Positions 14,543 to 22,026 of a stretch of DNA of 22,026 bases are shown in pieces. How positions within the stretch are numbered: position 1 is the stretch's first letter; every line of letters begins with the position of its first letter. Location of the stretch: assembly GCF_002379585.1 (NCBI RefSeq), contig NZ_DFUE01000027.1, forward strand, positions 48,472-70,497, written 5' to 3'. A program made the translations under genes and the position numbers. The notes under the pieces are model-generated. The model was not told the DNA's origin. It ran no database searches and worked only from the letters and a program-made list of their open reading frames with translations. The stretch comes from Pseudomonas sp. UBA4194. GTDB taxonomy: Bacteria; Pseudomonadota; Gammaproteobacteria; Pseudomonadales; Pseudomonadaceae.

Positions 14543-14594
14543 TTGACATAAGTGACTGGCCAGTCTTGTCGGGACTTTGCATCTTGCGTATCCT
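14543..14594 (+). promoter_or_regulatory. Candidate maeB promoter region with perfect palindrome
   Basis: A consensus -35 TTGACA (14543-14548) has no good -10 at 17 bases (TTGTCG). TTGTCG (14566-14571) with a 17-base spacer and TATCCT (14589-14594) is an alternative. Between them GACTGGCCAGTC (14554-14565) is a perfect 12-base palindrome, as expected for a dimeric regulator site. Confidence 0.4.
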
Positions 14595-14635
14595 CGCGGG
14601 TCACGTCAGACCCACAGAAAAAGCGGAACGCCAAC

Positions 14636-15904
14636 ATGTCAGATTTGAAAACTGCCGCTCTCGAGTACCATGCCCATCCGCGCCCAGGCAAGCTGAGCGT
14701 CGAACTCACCAAGCCCACCGCCACTGCCCGCGATCTGTCGCTGGCGTACAGCCCGGGCGTAGCCGAACCTGTTCGCGAAATCGGTCGCGATCCGGAGCTG
14801 GCCTACAAGTACACCGGCAAGGGTAACCTGGTAGCGGTAATCTCCGACGGTACTGCCATCCTCGGCCTGGGCAACCTCGGCCCACTGGCCTCCAAGCCAG
14901 TCATGGAAGGCAAGGGCGTTCTGTTCAAGCGTTTCGCCGGTATCGACGTCTTCGACATCGAAGTGGACTCCGAAAGCCCGCAGGCTTTCATCGACACCGT
15001 CAAGCGCATCTCCATCACCTTCGGTGGCGTCAACCTGGAAGATATCAAGGCACCTGAGTGCTTCGAGATCGAGCGCGCGCTGATCGAACAGTGCGACATC
15101 CCGGTGTTCCACGATGACCAGCACGGCACCGCGATCGTAACGGCCGCCGGCATGATCAATGCCCTGGAAATCGCCGGCAAGACCCTGGAAGAAGCGAAGA
15201 TCGTCTGCCTGGGCGCCGGTGCTGCCGCCATCTCCTGCATGAAATTGCTGGTGAGCATGGGTGCGCGCATCGAGAACATCTTCATGATCGACCGTACTGG
15301 CGTGATCCACGCTGGCCGTGACGACCTGAACCAGTACAAGGCCGTATTTGCCCACGCCACCGAGAAGCGCACCCTGGCTGACGCTCTGGAAGGCGCCGAC
15401 GTGTTCGTCGGTCTGTCCGGTCCGAACCTGCTGAGCGCCGAAGGCCTGAAGACCATGGCGGCCAACCCGATCGTGTTCGCCTGCTCCAACCCGGACCCGG
15501 AAATTTCGCCGGAACTGGCGCACGCTACCCGTGACGACGTGATCATGGCCACCGGACGTTCGGACTATCCGAACCAGGTCAACAACGTACTGGGCTTCCC
15601 GTTCATCTTCCGCGGCGCTCTAGACGTTCGCGCCAAGCGCATCAACGAAGAGATGAAGATCGCCGCTGCCAACGCCTTGCGCGAACTGGCCAAGCTGCCG
15701 GTGCCTCAGGAAGTGTGCGACGCCTACGGCGGTATCTCGCTGGAGTTTGGTCGTGAGTACATCATCCCCAAGCCAATGGACCCACGTCTGATCACCCTGA
15801 TCTCCGACGCTGTGGCCAAGGCTGCGATCGAGACCGGTGTGGCGACGCTGCCGTATCCGAAGCACTACCCGCTCAAGAGCGTGGATGATGTGTTCAACGG
15901 CTGA
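14636..15904 (+). CDS. Malic enzyme, short form (oxaloacetate-decarboxylating)
   Basis: A 422-residue malic enzyme that converts malate to pyruvate and CO2 with reduction of NAD(P). The substrate and catalytic region shows Tyr38 in LAYSPGVAEPV, Lys93 in EGKGVLFKRFAG, Glu141 in APECFEIE and the DDQHG metal-site motif (160-164). The Rossmann nucleotide site is GAGAAA (193-198). It lacks the C-terminal phosphotransacetylase-like domain of the ~760-residue MaeB type, so it is the compact bacterial form. NAD or NADP preference cannot be read with certainty; NADP is the usual annotation. The ATG at 14636 has CGGAA 9 bases upstream; an open extension of 28 codons covers the promoter region. It ends before a bidirectional terminator. 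Confidence 0.94.
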   Translation: MSDLKTAALEYHAHPRPGKLSVELTKPTATARDLSLAYSPGVAEPVREIGRDPELAYKYTGKGNLVAVISDGTAILGLGNLGPLASKPVMEGKGVLFKRFAGIDVFDIEVDSESPQAFIDTVKRISITFGGVNLEDIKAPECFEIERALIEQCDIPVFHDDQHGTAIVTAAGMINALEIAGKTLEEAKIVCLGAGAAAISCMKLLVSMGARIENIFMIDRTGVIHAGRDDLNQYKAVFAHATEKRTLADALEGADVFVGLSGPNLLSAEGLKTMAANPIVFACSNPDPEISPELAHATRDDVIMATGRSDYPNQVNNVLGFPFIFRGALDVRAKRINEEMKIAAANALRELAKLPVPQEVCDAYGGISLEFGREYIIPKPMDPRLITLISDAVAKAAIETGVATLPYPKHYPLKSVDDVFNG

Positions 15905-15921
15905 GCCGTGAGCGCAGCATG

Positions 15922-15954
15922 AAAAAAAAGCCCGCATTGAATGCGGGCTTTTTT
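15922..15954. terminator. Bidirectional intrinsic terminator between maeB and ponA
   Basis: GCCCGCAT, a TGA loop and ATGCGGGC form a perfect eight-pair stem with eight A on the left and six T on the right. It works on paper for both the plus-strand malic enzyme transcript and the convergent ponA transcript. Confidence 0.93.
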
Positions 15955-15981
15955 GTGGGCGGGGGATGAGTGGTGAAGGGG

Positions 15982-16036
15982 CCCCTCACTCCAGCCCTCT
16001 CCCTGAGGGAGAGGGCGCTAACAGCGGATCGCGGTG
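15982..16036 (-). repeat. Dispersed palindromic element, copy near ponA
   Basis: The 36-base core (15982-16017) has the same ten-pair palindrome as the tandem copies, with CTCACTCC in place of CTCACCCC. The flank CTAACAGCGGATCGCGGTG (16018-16036) matches that beside 10875 and, less exactly, bases 7-26. It lies between the terminator and the ponA stop codon at 16051. Confidence 0.88.
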
Positions 16037-16050
16037 CTTCCCCCGGCCTA

Positions 16051-18504
16051 TCAGAACAAGTCGATCGGCGCCGATTCATCCGCTGGCAACGGGCTGCCCG
16101 GTGCGCTGCCACCGCCGAACTCGCTGTTGGTCGGCGGCGTATCCTCGCTCTTGAACAGCTCGAAATAAGCACCGGGCGTTCCCGGCGTCGCCGCGCGGCC
16201 GCTGACCGGGTCGACCCGCAGGCTGAGGATGCCCTCGGGCTCGGCCTGTACATGGGGCGGCTTGTCTTTCAACGCTGCACCCATGTAGCTCATCCAGATC
16301 GGCAGCGCCACGGTGCCGCCGAACTCATGCCGGCCCAGGGTTTCCGGCTGGTCGAAGCCGGTCCACACAGTGGTCATGTAGTCGGCGTTGTAGCCGGAGA
16401 ACCAGGCGTCCTTGGAGTCGTTGGTAGTGCCGGTCTTGCCCGCCAGATCGGTACGGCCCAGGGCCATGGCGCGACGCCCGGTGCCTTTCTTGATCACGTC
16501 TTCGAGCATGCTGGTCAGGATGAAGCTGGTACGGCCGTCGATGATGCGTTCGGCAATGACTGGAGCGGGCGGCGTCGCCAGGGTGGCTGCGCCGTCCACG
16601 CCGATGGGCGCCGACACCGGGGCTGCACTGGCCGTGGCAGGCGCCGGTTGCGGCGTGGCAGCAGCGATGTCGTCGGCAGGCACCGTTGCCGGGTTGGCAA
16701 CGAACAGCGTGTCGCCGCTGCGGCTGACGATGCGCTCGATCAGGTACGGCGTCACTTTGTAGCCGCCGTTGGCAAACACGCTCCAGCCGGTGGCGATTTC
16801 CATCGGCGTGAGTGTCGCCGTGCCCAAGGCCAGCGACAGATTGCGCGGCAGGTCCTGCTTGTCGAAGCCGAACTTGCTGATGTAGTCGATGGTGCGGTCT
16901 ACGCCCATGCTCTGCAGCACGCGAATCGACACCAGGTTGCGCGACTTGTAGAGCGCTTCGCGCAAGCGAATCGGCCCGAGGAAGGTGTTGGTGTCGTTCT
17001 TCGGTCGCCACACTTTGTCCAGGTACTCGTCGACGAACACGATGGGCGCGTCGTTGACCAGGCTGGCCGGGGTGTAGCCGCTATCGAGGGCTGCGCTGTA
17101 GATGAACGGCTTGAAACTTGAACCAGGCTGACGCTTGGCCTGCACCGCGCGGTTGTAGTTGCTCTGCTCGAATGAGAAGCCGCCCACCAGGGCGCGGATT
17201 GCACCACTGCGAGGGTCAAGGGACACCAGCGCGCTCTGGGCGGTGGGGACCTGACTGAACTTCAGGGTGCCATCGGTTTGACGCTGCACGCGCACCATGT
17301 CGCCAATCTGTGCCACATCGGCAGGCTGGGTGGGCATGCGCCCGACGCTGTTGGTGTTCATGAACGGGCGGGCCCATCTCATGCTGTCCCAGGCCACCGT
17401 TTCTTCCTTGTTGTCGCGGGTCAGCACGGTAATGCCGGATTTCTCCACTTGCGTGACGATGGCAGGTTCCAGGCCGTTCATCGGTCGCTGGCGCGTCAGT
17501 TCCTGCGCCCAGGCTTCCTTGGTCTTGCCCGGCAGGCGTGATTCCGGACCACGGTAGCCATGACGCTGGTCGTAGCTGATCAGGCCGGCGGTAATCGCGC
17601 GGTTGGCGTCTTCCTGGCGGTCACTGGGCACCGTGGTGGTGACGTTGAAGCCTTGTGTATACGCGTCGCTGCCATAGCGCCCGACCATTTCGGCACGGGC
17701 CATCTCGGCGATCCACGGCGCGTTCACTTCAGGGGTCGGCACGTGATAGCTGGCGTTGAGCGGTTCGCCGATGGCGGCCTTGTAGCTGGCTTCGTCGATC
17801 TTGCCCAGGCGGAACATGCGGCCCAGAATCCAGTCGCGGCGCTCCTTGCTGCGCACCGGGTTGGCCAGCGGATTGAAGCGCGAGGGCGCCTTGGGCAGGC
17901 CGGCGATCATCGCCATCTGCGCCAGACTTACGTCGCGGATCGATTTGCCGTAGTAGACCTGCGCTGCGGCCTCGATGCCGTAGGCGCGGTTACCCAGGTA
18001 GATCTTGTTGACGTAGAGCTCGAGAATCTCGTCTTTGGTAAGTTGGCGCTCGATTTGCAAGGCAAGCAGGATCTCGGTGATTTTCCGCGAAAAACTGCGC
18101 TCGGACGTCAAGAAATAGTTCTTGGCCACCTGCATGGTGATGGTGCTACCGCCCGTCTGAATATGTCCGCTGCGCACCAGCTGCGAGGCGGCGCGCATCA
18201 GGCTGCTGGGATCGACGCCGTAATGGTTTTCGAAATTGTCGTCTTCGGCGGACAGGAGCGCCTGAATGAAATGCGGCGGGATTTCGGCAAACTTGATGGG
18301 GGAACGGCGCATTTCGCCAAATTCCGCGATCAGCTTGCCGTCACTGCTGAATACGCGCAGGGGGATTTGCAGCTCTACGCTCTTGAGCGCGTCGACAGAC
18401 GGCAGGCTCGGGCTAAGATACAGAAATGCCCCGCTCAGGACGAGCAACAGCCCGCAGACGACAGCGAGGAAAGACCACCAGAAAAACTTCAGCAGGCGTA
18501 TCAA
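16051..18504 (-). CDS. ponA: Penicillin-binding protein 1A, bifunctional peptidoglycan synthase
   Basis: An 817-residue class A PBP. One membrane anchor (about 5-30) is followed by a GT51 glycosyltransferase domain with catalytic Glu87 in AEDDNFENHYGVD, GGSTITMQVAKN (118-129) and RKITEILLALQIE. An OB-like insert (about 320-420) follows. The transpeptidase domain has SSFK (nucleophile Ser462, Lys465), SRN (521-523) and KTGTT (690-694). Residues 606-650 are an Ala/Pro-rich insertion between the active-site motifs. It polymerises and cross-links lipid II in the periplasm. The start codon is TTG at 18502-18504 (MIRLLKFFWW), with a weakly placed GGAAA upstream. It is divergent from pilM, the usual Pseudomonas arrangement. 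Confidence 0.96.
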   Translation of the reverse strand: MIRLLKFFWWSFLAVVCGLLLVLSGAFLYLSPSLPSVDALKSVELQIPLRVFSSDGKLIAEFGEMRRSPIKFAEIPPHFIQALLSAEDDNFENHYGVDPSSLMRAASQLVRSGHIQTGGSTITMQVAKNYFLTSERSFSRKITEILLALQIERQLTKDEILELYVNKIYLGNRAYGIEAAAQVYYGKSIRDVSLAQMAMIAGLPKAPSRFNPLANPVRSKERRDWILGRMFRLGKIDEASYKAAIGEPLNASYHVPTPEVNAPWIAEMARAEMVGRYGSDAYTQGFNVTTTVPSDRQEDANRAITAGLISYDQRHGYRGPESRLPGKTKEAWAQELTRQRPMNGLEPAIVTQVEKSGITVLTRDNKEETVAWDSMRWARPFMNTNSVGRMPTQPADVAQIGDMVRVQRQTDGTLKFSQVPTAQSALVSLDPRSGAIRALVGGFSFEQSNYNRAVQAKRQPGSSFKPFIYSAALDSGYTPASLVNDAPIVFVDEYLDKVWRPKNDTNTFLGPIRLREALYKSRNLVSIRVLQSMGVDRTIDYISKFGFDKQDLPRNLSLALGTATLTPMEIATGWSVFANGGYKVTPYLIERIVSRSGDTLFVANPATVPADDIAAATPQPAPATASAAPVSAPIGVDGAATLATPPAPVIAERIIDGRTSFILTSMLEDVIKKGTGRRAMALGRTDLAGKTGTTNDSKDAWFSGYNADYMTTVWTGFDQPETLGRHEFGGTVALPIWMSYMGAALKDKPPHVQAEPEGILSLRVDPVSGRAATPGTPGAYFELFKSEDTPPTNSEFGGGSAPGSPLPADESAPIDLF

Positions 18505-18585
18505 GGCTTTTGGATTTCCAGATAAAAGAATGGGTTAAGCGCAACAAGCGGTAACGCAGTGGCAACGCAGGAAAAAGCGCTGGGC

Positions 18586-18678
18586 ATTATAAGCATTTTT
18601 CGCTCCTGAGCGTTATTTGCGCTTCTGTCAAGACTGCTATTAAATGCTCCGTACTATAAAGGGTCCGTAAGTCACGGA
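18586..18678. promoter_or_regulatory. Divergent ponA/pilM promoter region
   Basis: For ponA the minus strand has a perfect TATAAT (18591 to 18586) without a good -35. For pilM there is TTGCGC (18617-18622), 17 bases and TTAAAT (18640-18645), or a solitary TATAAA at 18655-18660. Inverted repeats lie at 18601-18612 (CGCTC, CT, GAGCG) and 18664-18678 (TCCGT, AAGTC, ACGGA), the latter in the pilM leader. Confidence 0.4.
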
Positions 18679-18697
18679 TAGTAATAGGGAATCGGTT

Positions 18698-19762
18698 GTG
18701 CTTGGACTCTTCAGCAAGAAAGCGCATTCGCTATTGGGTATCGACATCAGTTCGACCTCGGTCAAGCTCCTCGAGCTGAGCCGCACGGGCAACCGTTTTC
18801 GGGTCGAGTCGTATGCCGTCGAACCGCTGCCGGCCAACGCGGTGGTGGAGAAGAACATTGCCGAGCTCGAGGGTGTGGGCCATGCCTTGAGCCGCGTATT
18901 GGCCAAGGCGCGCACCGGTACCAAGGCCGTGGCCGTGGCGGTCGCCGGTTCCGCGGTGATCACCAAGACCATCGAGATGGACGCCGGGCTGTCCGACGAA
19001 GAGCTGGAAACCCAGCTCAAGGTCGAGGCCGACCAGTACATTCCCTATCCGCTGGAAGAAGTCGCCATCGATTTCGAAGTGCAGGGCATTTCCCCGCGCA
19101 ACGCAGAGCGCGTCGAAGTGCTGCTGGCGGCATGCCGCAAGGAAAACGTCGAGGTCCGCGAGGCCGCGCTCGGTCTGGCCGGGCTGACGGCCAAGGTGGT
19201 GGACGTGGAGGCGTACGCGCTGGAACGCGCCTTCACCCTGTTGACGCCACAGCTGGCCGGCGGCAGCGAGGCACTGACGGTCGCCGTGGTCGACATCGGT
19301 GCAACCATGACCACGCTCAGCGTGCTGCACAACGGTCGCATCATCTATACCCGCGAACAGCTGTTCGGCGGCCGCCAGCTGACCGAAGAGATCCAGCGCC
19401 GCTATGGCCTGTCCAACGAGGAGGCGGGCCTGGCCAAGAAGCAGGGTGGCCTGCCCGACGACTATGTCGCCGAAGTGCTGCAGCCGTTCAAGGATGCCGT
19501 GGTGCAGCAGGTCTCCCGTTCGCTGCAATTCTTTTTCGCCGCCGGCCAATTCAACGACGTCGACTACATCATGCTCGCCGGCGGCACGGCCTCCATTTCC
19601 GGGCTCGACCATTTGATCCAGCAGCGTCTGGGCACGCCCACCCTGGTGGCCAACCCGTTCGCTGACATGGCACTGAGCAGCAAGGTCAATGCCGGCGCGC
19701 TGGCCAGTGATGCGCCGGCCTTGATGATCGCCTGCGGCCTGGCGTTGAGGAGCTTCGACTAG
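18698..19762 (+). CDS. pilM: PilM, actin-like type IV pilus assembly protein
   Basis: A 354-residue cytoplasmic actin-fold ATPase. The nucleotide-binding motifs are visible: phosphate-1 GIDISSTSVKLLEL (14-27), phosphate-2 VVDIGATMTTLSVL (197-210) and the adenosine motif LAGGTASISGLDHL (293-306). PilM binds the N-terminal tail of PilN and links the inner-membrane PilN/PilO complex to the cytoplasmic pilus motor. The start is GTG at 18698 (MLGLFSKKAHSLLGIDI) with GGGA 7 bases upstream. First gene of the pilMNOPQ operon; its TAG stop abuts the pilN ATG. Confidence 0.97.
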   Translation: MLGLFSKKAHSLLGIDISSTSVKLLELSRTGNRFRVESYAVEPLPANAVVEKNIAELEGVGHALSRVLAKARTGTKAVAVAVAGSAVITKTIEMDAGLSDEELETQLKVEADQYIPYPLEEVAIDFEVQGISPRNAERVEVLLAACRKENVEVREAALGLAGLTAKVVDVEAYALERAFTLLTPQLAGGSEALTVAVVDIGATMTTLSVLHNGRIIYTREQLFGGRQLTEEIQRRYGLSNEEAGLAKKQGGLPDDYVAEVLQPFKDAVVQQVSRSLQFFFAAGQFNDVDYIMLAGGTASISGLDHLIQQRLGTPTLVANPFADMALSSKVNAGALASDAPALMIACGLALRSFD

Positions 19763-20332
19763 ATGGCAAGGATCAACCTGCTGCCGTGGCGCGAGCAGCT
19801 GCGCGAAGAGCGCAAGAAACAGTTTCTGATGGCCATGGCCGGGGTGCTCGTGGGCGCTATCGCGATCATCCTTCTGGCCGACCAGTTCATCGGCAACGCC
19901 ATCGACACCCAGATGGCCCGCAACGCCCATGTGCAGGCCGAGATCGTCAAGCTCGATCAGCGCATCAAGTCCATCAGCGAGTTGAAGGCGCGGCGCAAGC
20001 AATTGCTCGAACGCATGAAGACCATTCAGGATCTGCAGGGCAATCGTCCCATCATTGGCCGCATCTTCGACCAGATGGCCCGTACCTTGCCGGACGGCGT
20101 GTACTTTACCGACGTGAAAATGACCGACAAGAGCATTGCCATCAGTGGCGCCGCGCAAACCAACAATCGGGTCTCGGACCTGCTGCGCAACCTCGATGCC
20201 TCGCCATGGCTCGAAGCGCCGGTGCTGGGTGAGGTCAAGGCGAATACCAGCGGCGACATGGATGGCGCCAACACCTTCCAGCTGACCGTTCGCCAGACCG
20301 CGCCGGTGGAAGAGGGGAGCGACAGCAAATGA
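19763..20332 (+). CDS. pilN: PilN, inner-membrane alignment protein
   Basis: A 189-residue bitopic protein. The short cytoplasmic tail MARINLLPWREQLREERKK contains the INLLPWR motif that docks into PilM. A membrane segment covers about 21-43, then a coiled-coil stretch (about 45-80) and a periplasmic ferredoxin-like domain that pairs with PilO. The ATG directly follows the pilM stop without a spacer, and its end overlaps pilO by four bases (ATGA), so expression is translationally coupled. Confidence 0.96.
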   Translation: MARINLLPWREQLREERKKQFLMAMAGVLVGAIAIILLADQFIGNAIDTQMARNAHVQAEIVKLDQRIKSISELKARRKQLLERMKTIQDLQGNRPIIGRIFDQMARTLPDGVYFTDVKMTDKSIAISGAAQTNNRVSDLLRNLDASPWLEAPVLGEVKANTSGDMDGANTFQLTVRQTAPVEEGSDSK

Positions 20333-21006
20333 ACGTTTCCCAGTGGATGGAAAACCTGCGCAAGGTCGAGCTCAGCGAGCTGAACCTGAACAACATCGGT
20401 TCCTGGCCGGGTGCGGTGAAGGTCATTGCCGGGGTGCTGCTGTTGGCCCTGATTCTGGGGCTGGGCTACAACTTCCATATCTCCGATCTCGAAGCCGAGC
20501 TGCAATCCCAGGCCGACCAGGAAGTCACCTTGAAGGAGCAGTTCTCCACCAAGGCCTTCCAGGCGGCGAACCTGGAGACCTACACCGAGCAGATGAAGGA
20601 GATGGAAACCTCCTTCGGCGCCATGCTACGCCAGTTGCCCAGCGACACCGAAGTGCCGGGCCTGCTCGAAGACATCACCCGCACCGGGTTGGGCTCGGGG
20701 CTTGAATTCGAGGAAATCAAGCTGCTGCCGGAAGTCACCCAGCAGTTCTACATCGAGCTGCCGATACAGATTACAGTGACCGGCACCTACCACGATCTGG
20801 CGACGTTCGTCAGTGGCGTGGCCAGCCTGCCGCGAATCGTCACGCTGCACGACTTCGAGGTCAAGGCCGCGGACGCCAAGGGCAGCAATACCCAGCTGCG
20901 CATGAATATTCTGGCCAAGACCTACCGCTACAATGATCAGGGCCTGCCAGGCGCCACGGCGGCGCCCGGCCAGGCTGCAGCGCAGCCGCAGGGGCAGGCG
21001 AAATGA
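20329..21006 (+). CDS. pilO: PilO, inner-membrane alignment protein
   Basis: A 225-residue partner of PilN with the same plan: cytoplasmic tail (1-27, MNVSQWMENLRKVELSELNL), membrane segment (about 28-49), coiled coil (about 50-95) and a periplasmic domain to about 205. The last ~18 residues are Ala/Gln/Pro-rich and probably disordered. PilN and PilO heterodimers connect PilM to the lipoprotein PilP. The start overlaps pilN and the stop overlaps pilP, each by ATGA. Confidence 0.96.
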   Translation: MNVSQWMENLRKVELSELNLNNIGSWPGAVKVIAGVLLLALILGLGYNFHISDLEAELQSQADQEVTLKEQFSTKAFQAANLETYTEQMKEMETSFGAMLRQLPSDTEVPGLLEDITRTGLGSGLEFEEIKLLPEVTQQFYIELPIQITVTGTYHDLATFVSGVASLPRIVTLHDFEVKAADAKGSNTQLRMNILAKTYRYNDQGLPGATAAPGQAAAQPQGQAK

Positions 21007-21527
21007 AGGCAGTTTTCGGTGCAGGCCTGATGATGTGCATGCTGATGCTGGCAGGGTGCGGCAGCGGTGATTTTTCCGATCTGGACGCGTTCATGGCCGA
21101 AGTCAAGGCGCGGCCAAAGGGCAAGATCGAGCCGATACCGCGCTTTGCGCCGTACCAGGCGTTCAACTATGAAGCGGCGGCCTTGCGCAGTCCGTTTCAA
21201 CCGCCGATCAAGGTCGAGCAGGTCAACCGGCCCAAGGGCTCGAAGCTGATCAAGCCGGATGAAACGCGGGTCAAGCAGTTCCTCGAAGGCTTCAACATCG
21301 AAGAGTTCGAGATGGTGGGCACATTGGGCAACGAGGCGGGGCGCTTTGCCCTGATGCGTGGGGCCGGTGGTGTGCATCGCATGAAAGTCGGCGATTATCT
21401 GGGGCGCAATGACGGACGGATCATTTCCATCACCGATGCCCAGGTCGACGTCGTTGAGCTGGTTCCCGACGGGGAAGGTGGTTGGTTGGAGCGGCCTCGC
21501 ACCATCCCGCTGAAAGAGCGCTCGTAA
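21003..21527 (+). CDS. pilP: PilP, pilotin-like lipoprotein linking PilNO to the secretin
   Basis: A 174-residue lipoprotein. The signal peptide ends in the lipobox LAGC with Cys19 as the acylated residue; Gly and Ser follow. Residues 20-90 are an extended, probably disordered segment that contacts PilNO. About 95-165 form the beta-sandwich homology-region domain (FEMVGTLGNEAGRFALMRGA to VELVPDGEGGWLERP, cited as landmarks) that binds the PilQ N0 domain. It overlaps pilO by four bases and is followed by pilQ after 37 bases. Confidence 0.95.
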   Translation: MKAVFGAGLMMCMLMLAGCGSGDFSDLDAFMAEVKARPKGKIEPIPRFAPYQAFNYEAAALRSPFQPPIKVEQVNRPKGSKLIKPDETRVKQFLEGFNIEEFEMVGTLGNEAGRFALMRGAGGVHRMKVGDYLGRNDGRIISITDAQVDVVELVPDGEGGWLERPRTIPLKERS

Positions 21528-21564
21528 TGGGCTTGGGTCAAAGCATGCTTGGTGGAACTCGACA

Positions 21565-22026
21565 ATGAACAGGATTCTCTCAGCCTTCGGCATTTCGCTA
21601 TGGATAGCGTTGCTCTCGCCGACTGCCATCGCGGCAAACTTGAAGACACTCGATGTCGCGGCGCTGCCGGGTGATCGAGTGGAACTCAAGCTGTCCTTCG
21701 ACGGACCGGTCACGGCCCCGCGCGGGTACACCACCGAGCAGCCGGCGCGCATCGCCCTGGACTTGCCCGGCGTGACCAATCAGCTGGGCTCGCGCAGCCG
21801 TGACCTGGGCGTGGGCAACGCCCGCAGCGTGGTGGTGGTCGAGGCGACCGATCGCACGCGGGTCATCGTCAACCTGACCAAGCTGGCCCCCTACAGCACG
21901 CGCGTGCAGGGTAACGACCTGTTCGTGCTGGTGGGCGAGGGTGCCGCTTCGCTGCAGGGCACCACCGCCACGCCGGCCGCCGCCCCCGCGCGCCCTGTGG
22001 CCAGCGCCCAGCCTGCGGCGCCACGC
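21565..22026 (+). CDS. pilQ: PilQ secretin, N-terminal part (cut by the window end)
   Basis: The first 154 codons of the outer-membrane secretin through which type IV pili pass. A signal peptide (MNRILSAFGISLWIALLSP, cleavage after AIA near residue 24) precedes an AMIN domain (about 26-125) thought to bind peptidoglycan, with LDVAALPGDRVELKL and ARIALDLPGV as landmarks. An Ala/Pro-rich linker then begins (about 135 on). The ATG at 21565 has GGTGGA upstream. The frame stays open to the last base; the second AMIN, N0/N1 and secretin domains lie outside. Confidence 0.95.
   Translation, partial: MNRILSAFGISLWIALLSPTAIAANLKTLDVAALPGDRVELKLSFDGPVTAPRGYTTEQPARIALDLPGVTNQLGSRSRDLGVGNARSVVVVEATDRTRVIVNLTKLAPYSTRVQGNDLFVLVGEGAASLQGTTATPAAAPARPVASAQPAAPR

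Noticed and set aside
1..22026. An undescribed multi-gene system such as defence, secretion or biosynthesis
   Set aside because: Every coding region can be placed in a known family and in the conserved Pseudomonas gene order. I found no foreign-looking gene block, integrase, transposase or tRNA-flanked insertion.

Overview
The window is chromosomal DNA from a Pseudomonas species. The gene order (medium-chain PHA cluster, DUF971, hslU, hslV, SPOR protein, argS, priA, rpmE, nuclease, malic enzyme, ponA, pilMNOPQ) and the protein sequences fit the P. putida / P. fluorescens side of the genus, but I do not assign a species. All the genes belong to known families. I found no unknown multi-gene system, phage, insertion sequence, CRISPR array, tRNA or rRNA. 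The less ordinary content is in the intergenic DNA: two dispersed palindromic repeat families and several well-formed regulatory sites.

Layout. 1-345 has no gene; it holds a partial repeat element and a 121-bp tandem repeat that ends at the phaD stop. 346-5359 (minus strand) is the PHA cluster, transcribed phaC1, phaZ, phaC2, phaD: two class II synthases flank the depolymerase, and a TetR-type regulator is last. 5360-5590 carries a sigma-54-like promoter and an inverted repeat that could be a regulator site. 5591-8083 (minus) holds a DUF971 protein and the HslU/HslV protease, with a very good RpoH (heat-shock) promoter in a G-rich tract upstream of hslV. 8233-13154 (minus) encodes an FtsN-like SPOR protein, ArgRS and PriA. 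13438-15904 (plus) encodes ribosomal protein L31, an exported nuclease and a malic enzyme, ending at a bidirectional terminator. 16051-18504 (minus) is ponA (PBP1A). Divergent from it, 18698 to the right edge (plus) is the type IV pilus alignment operon pilM-N-O-P-Q, with pilQ cut by the window end.

How the genes work together. PhaC1 and PhaC2 polymerise 3-hydroxyacyl-CoA into storage granules, PhaZ mobilises the polymer, and PhaD regulates the cluster. HslU unfolds substrates for the HslV peptidase. PilM, PilN, PilO and PilP form the cytoplasm-to-periplasm bridge to the PilQ secretin. PonA and the SPOR protein act on peptidoglycan and cell division.

Non-ATG starts are common here: TTG for hslV, the SPOR gene, ponA and probably the nuclease; GTG for priA and pilM. 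Three genes (phaC1, phaZ, priA) have open frames extending upstream of the family start; I used the family start in each case.
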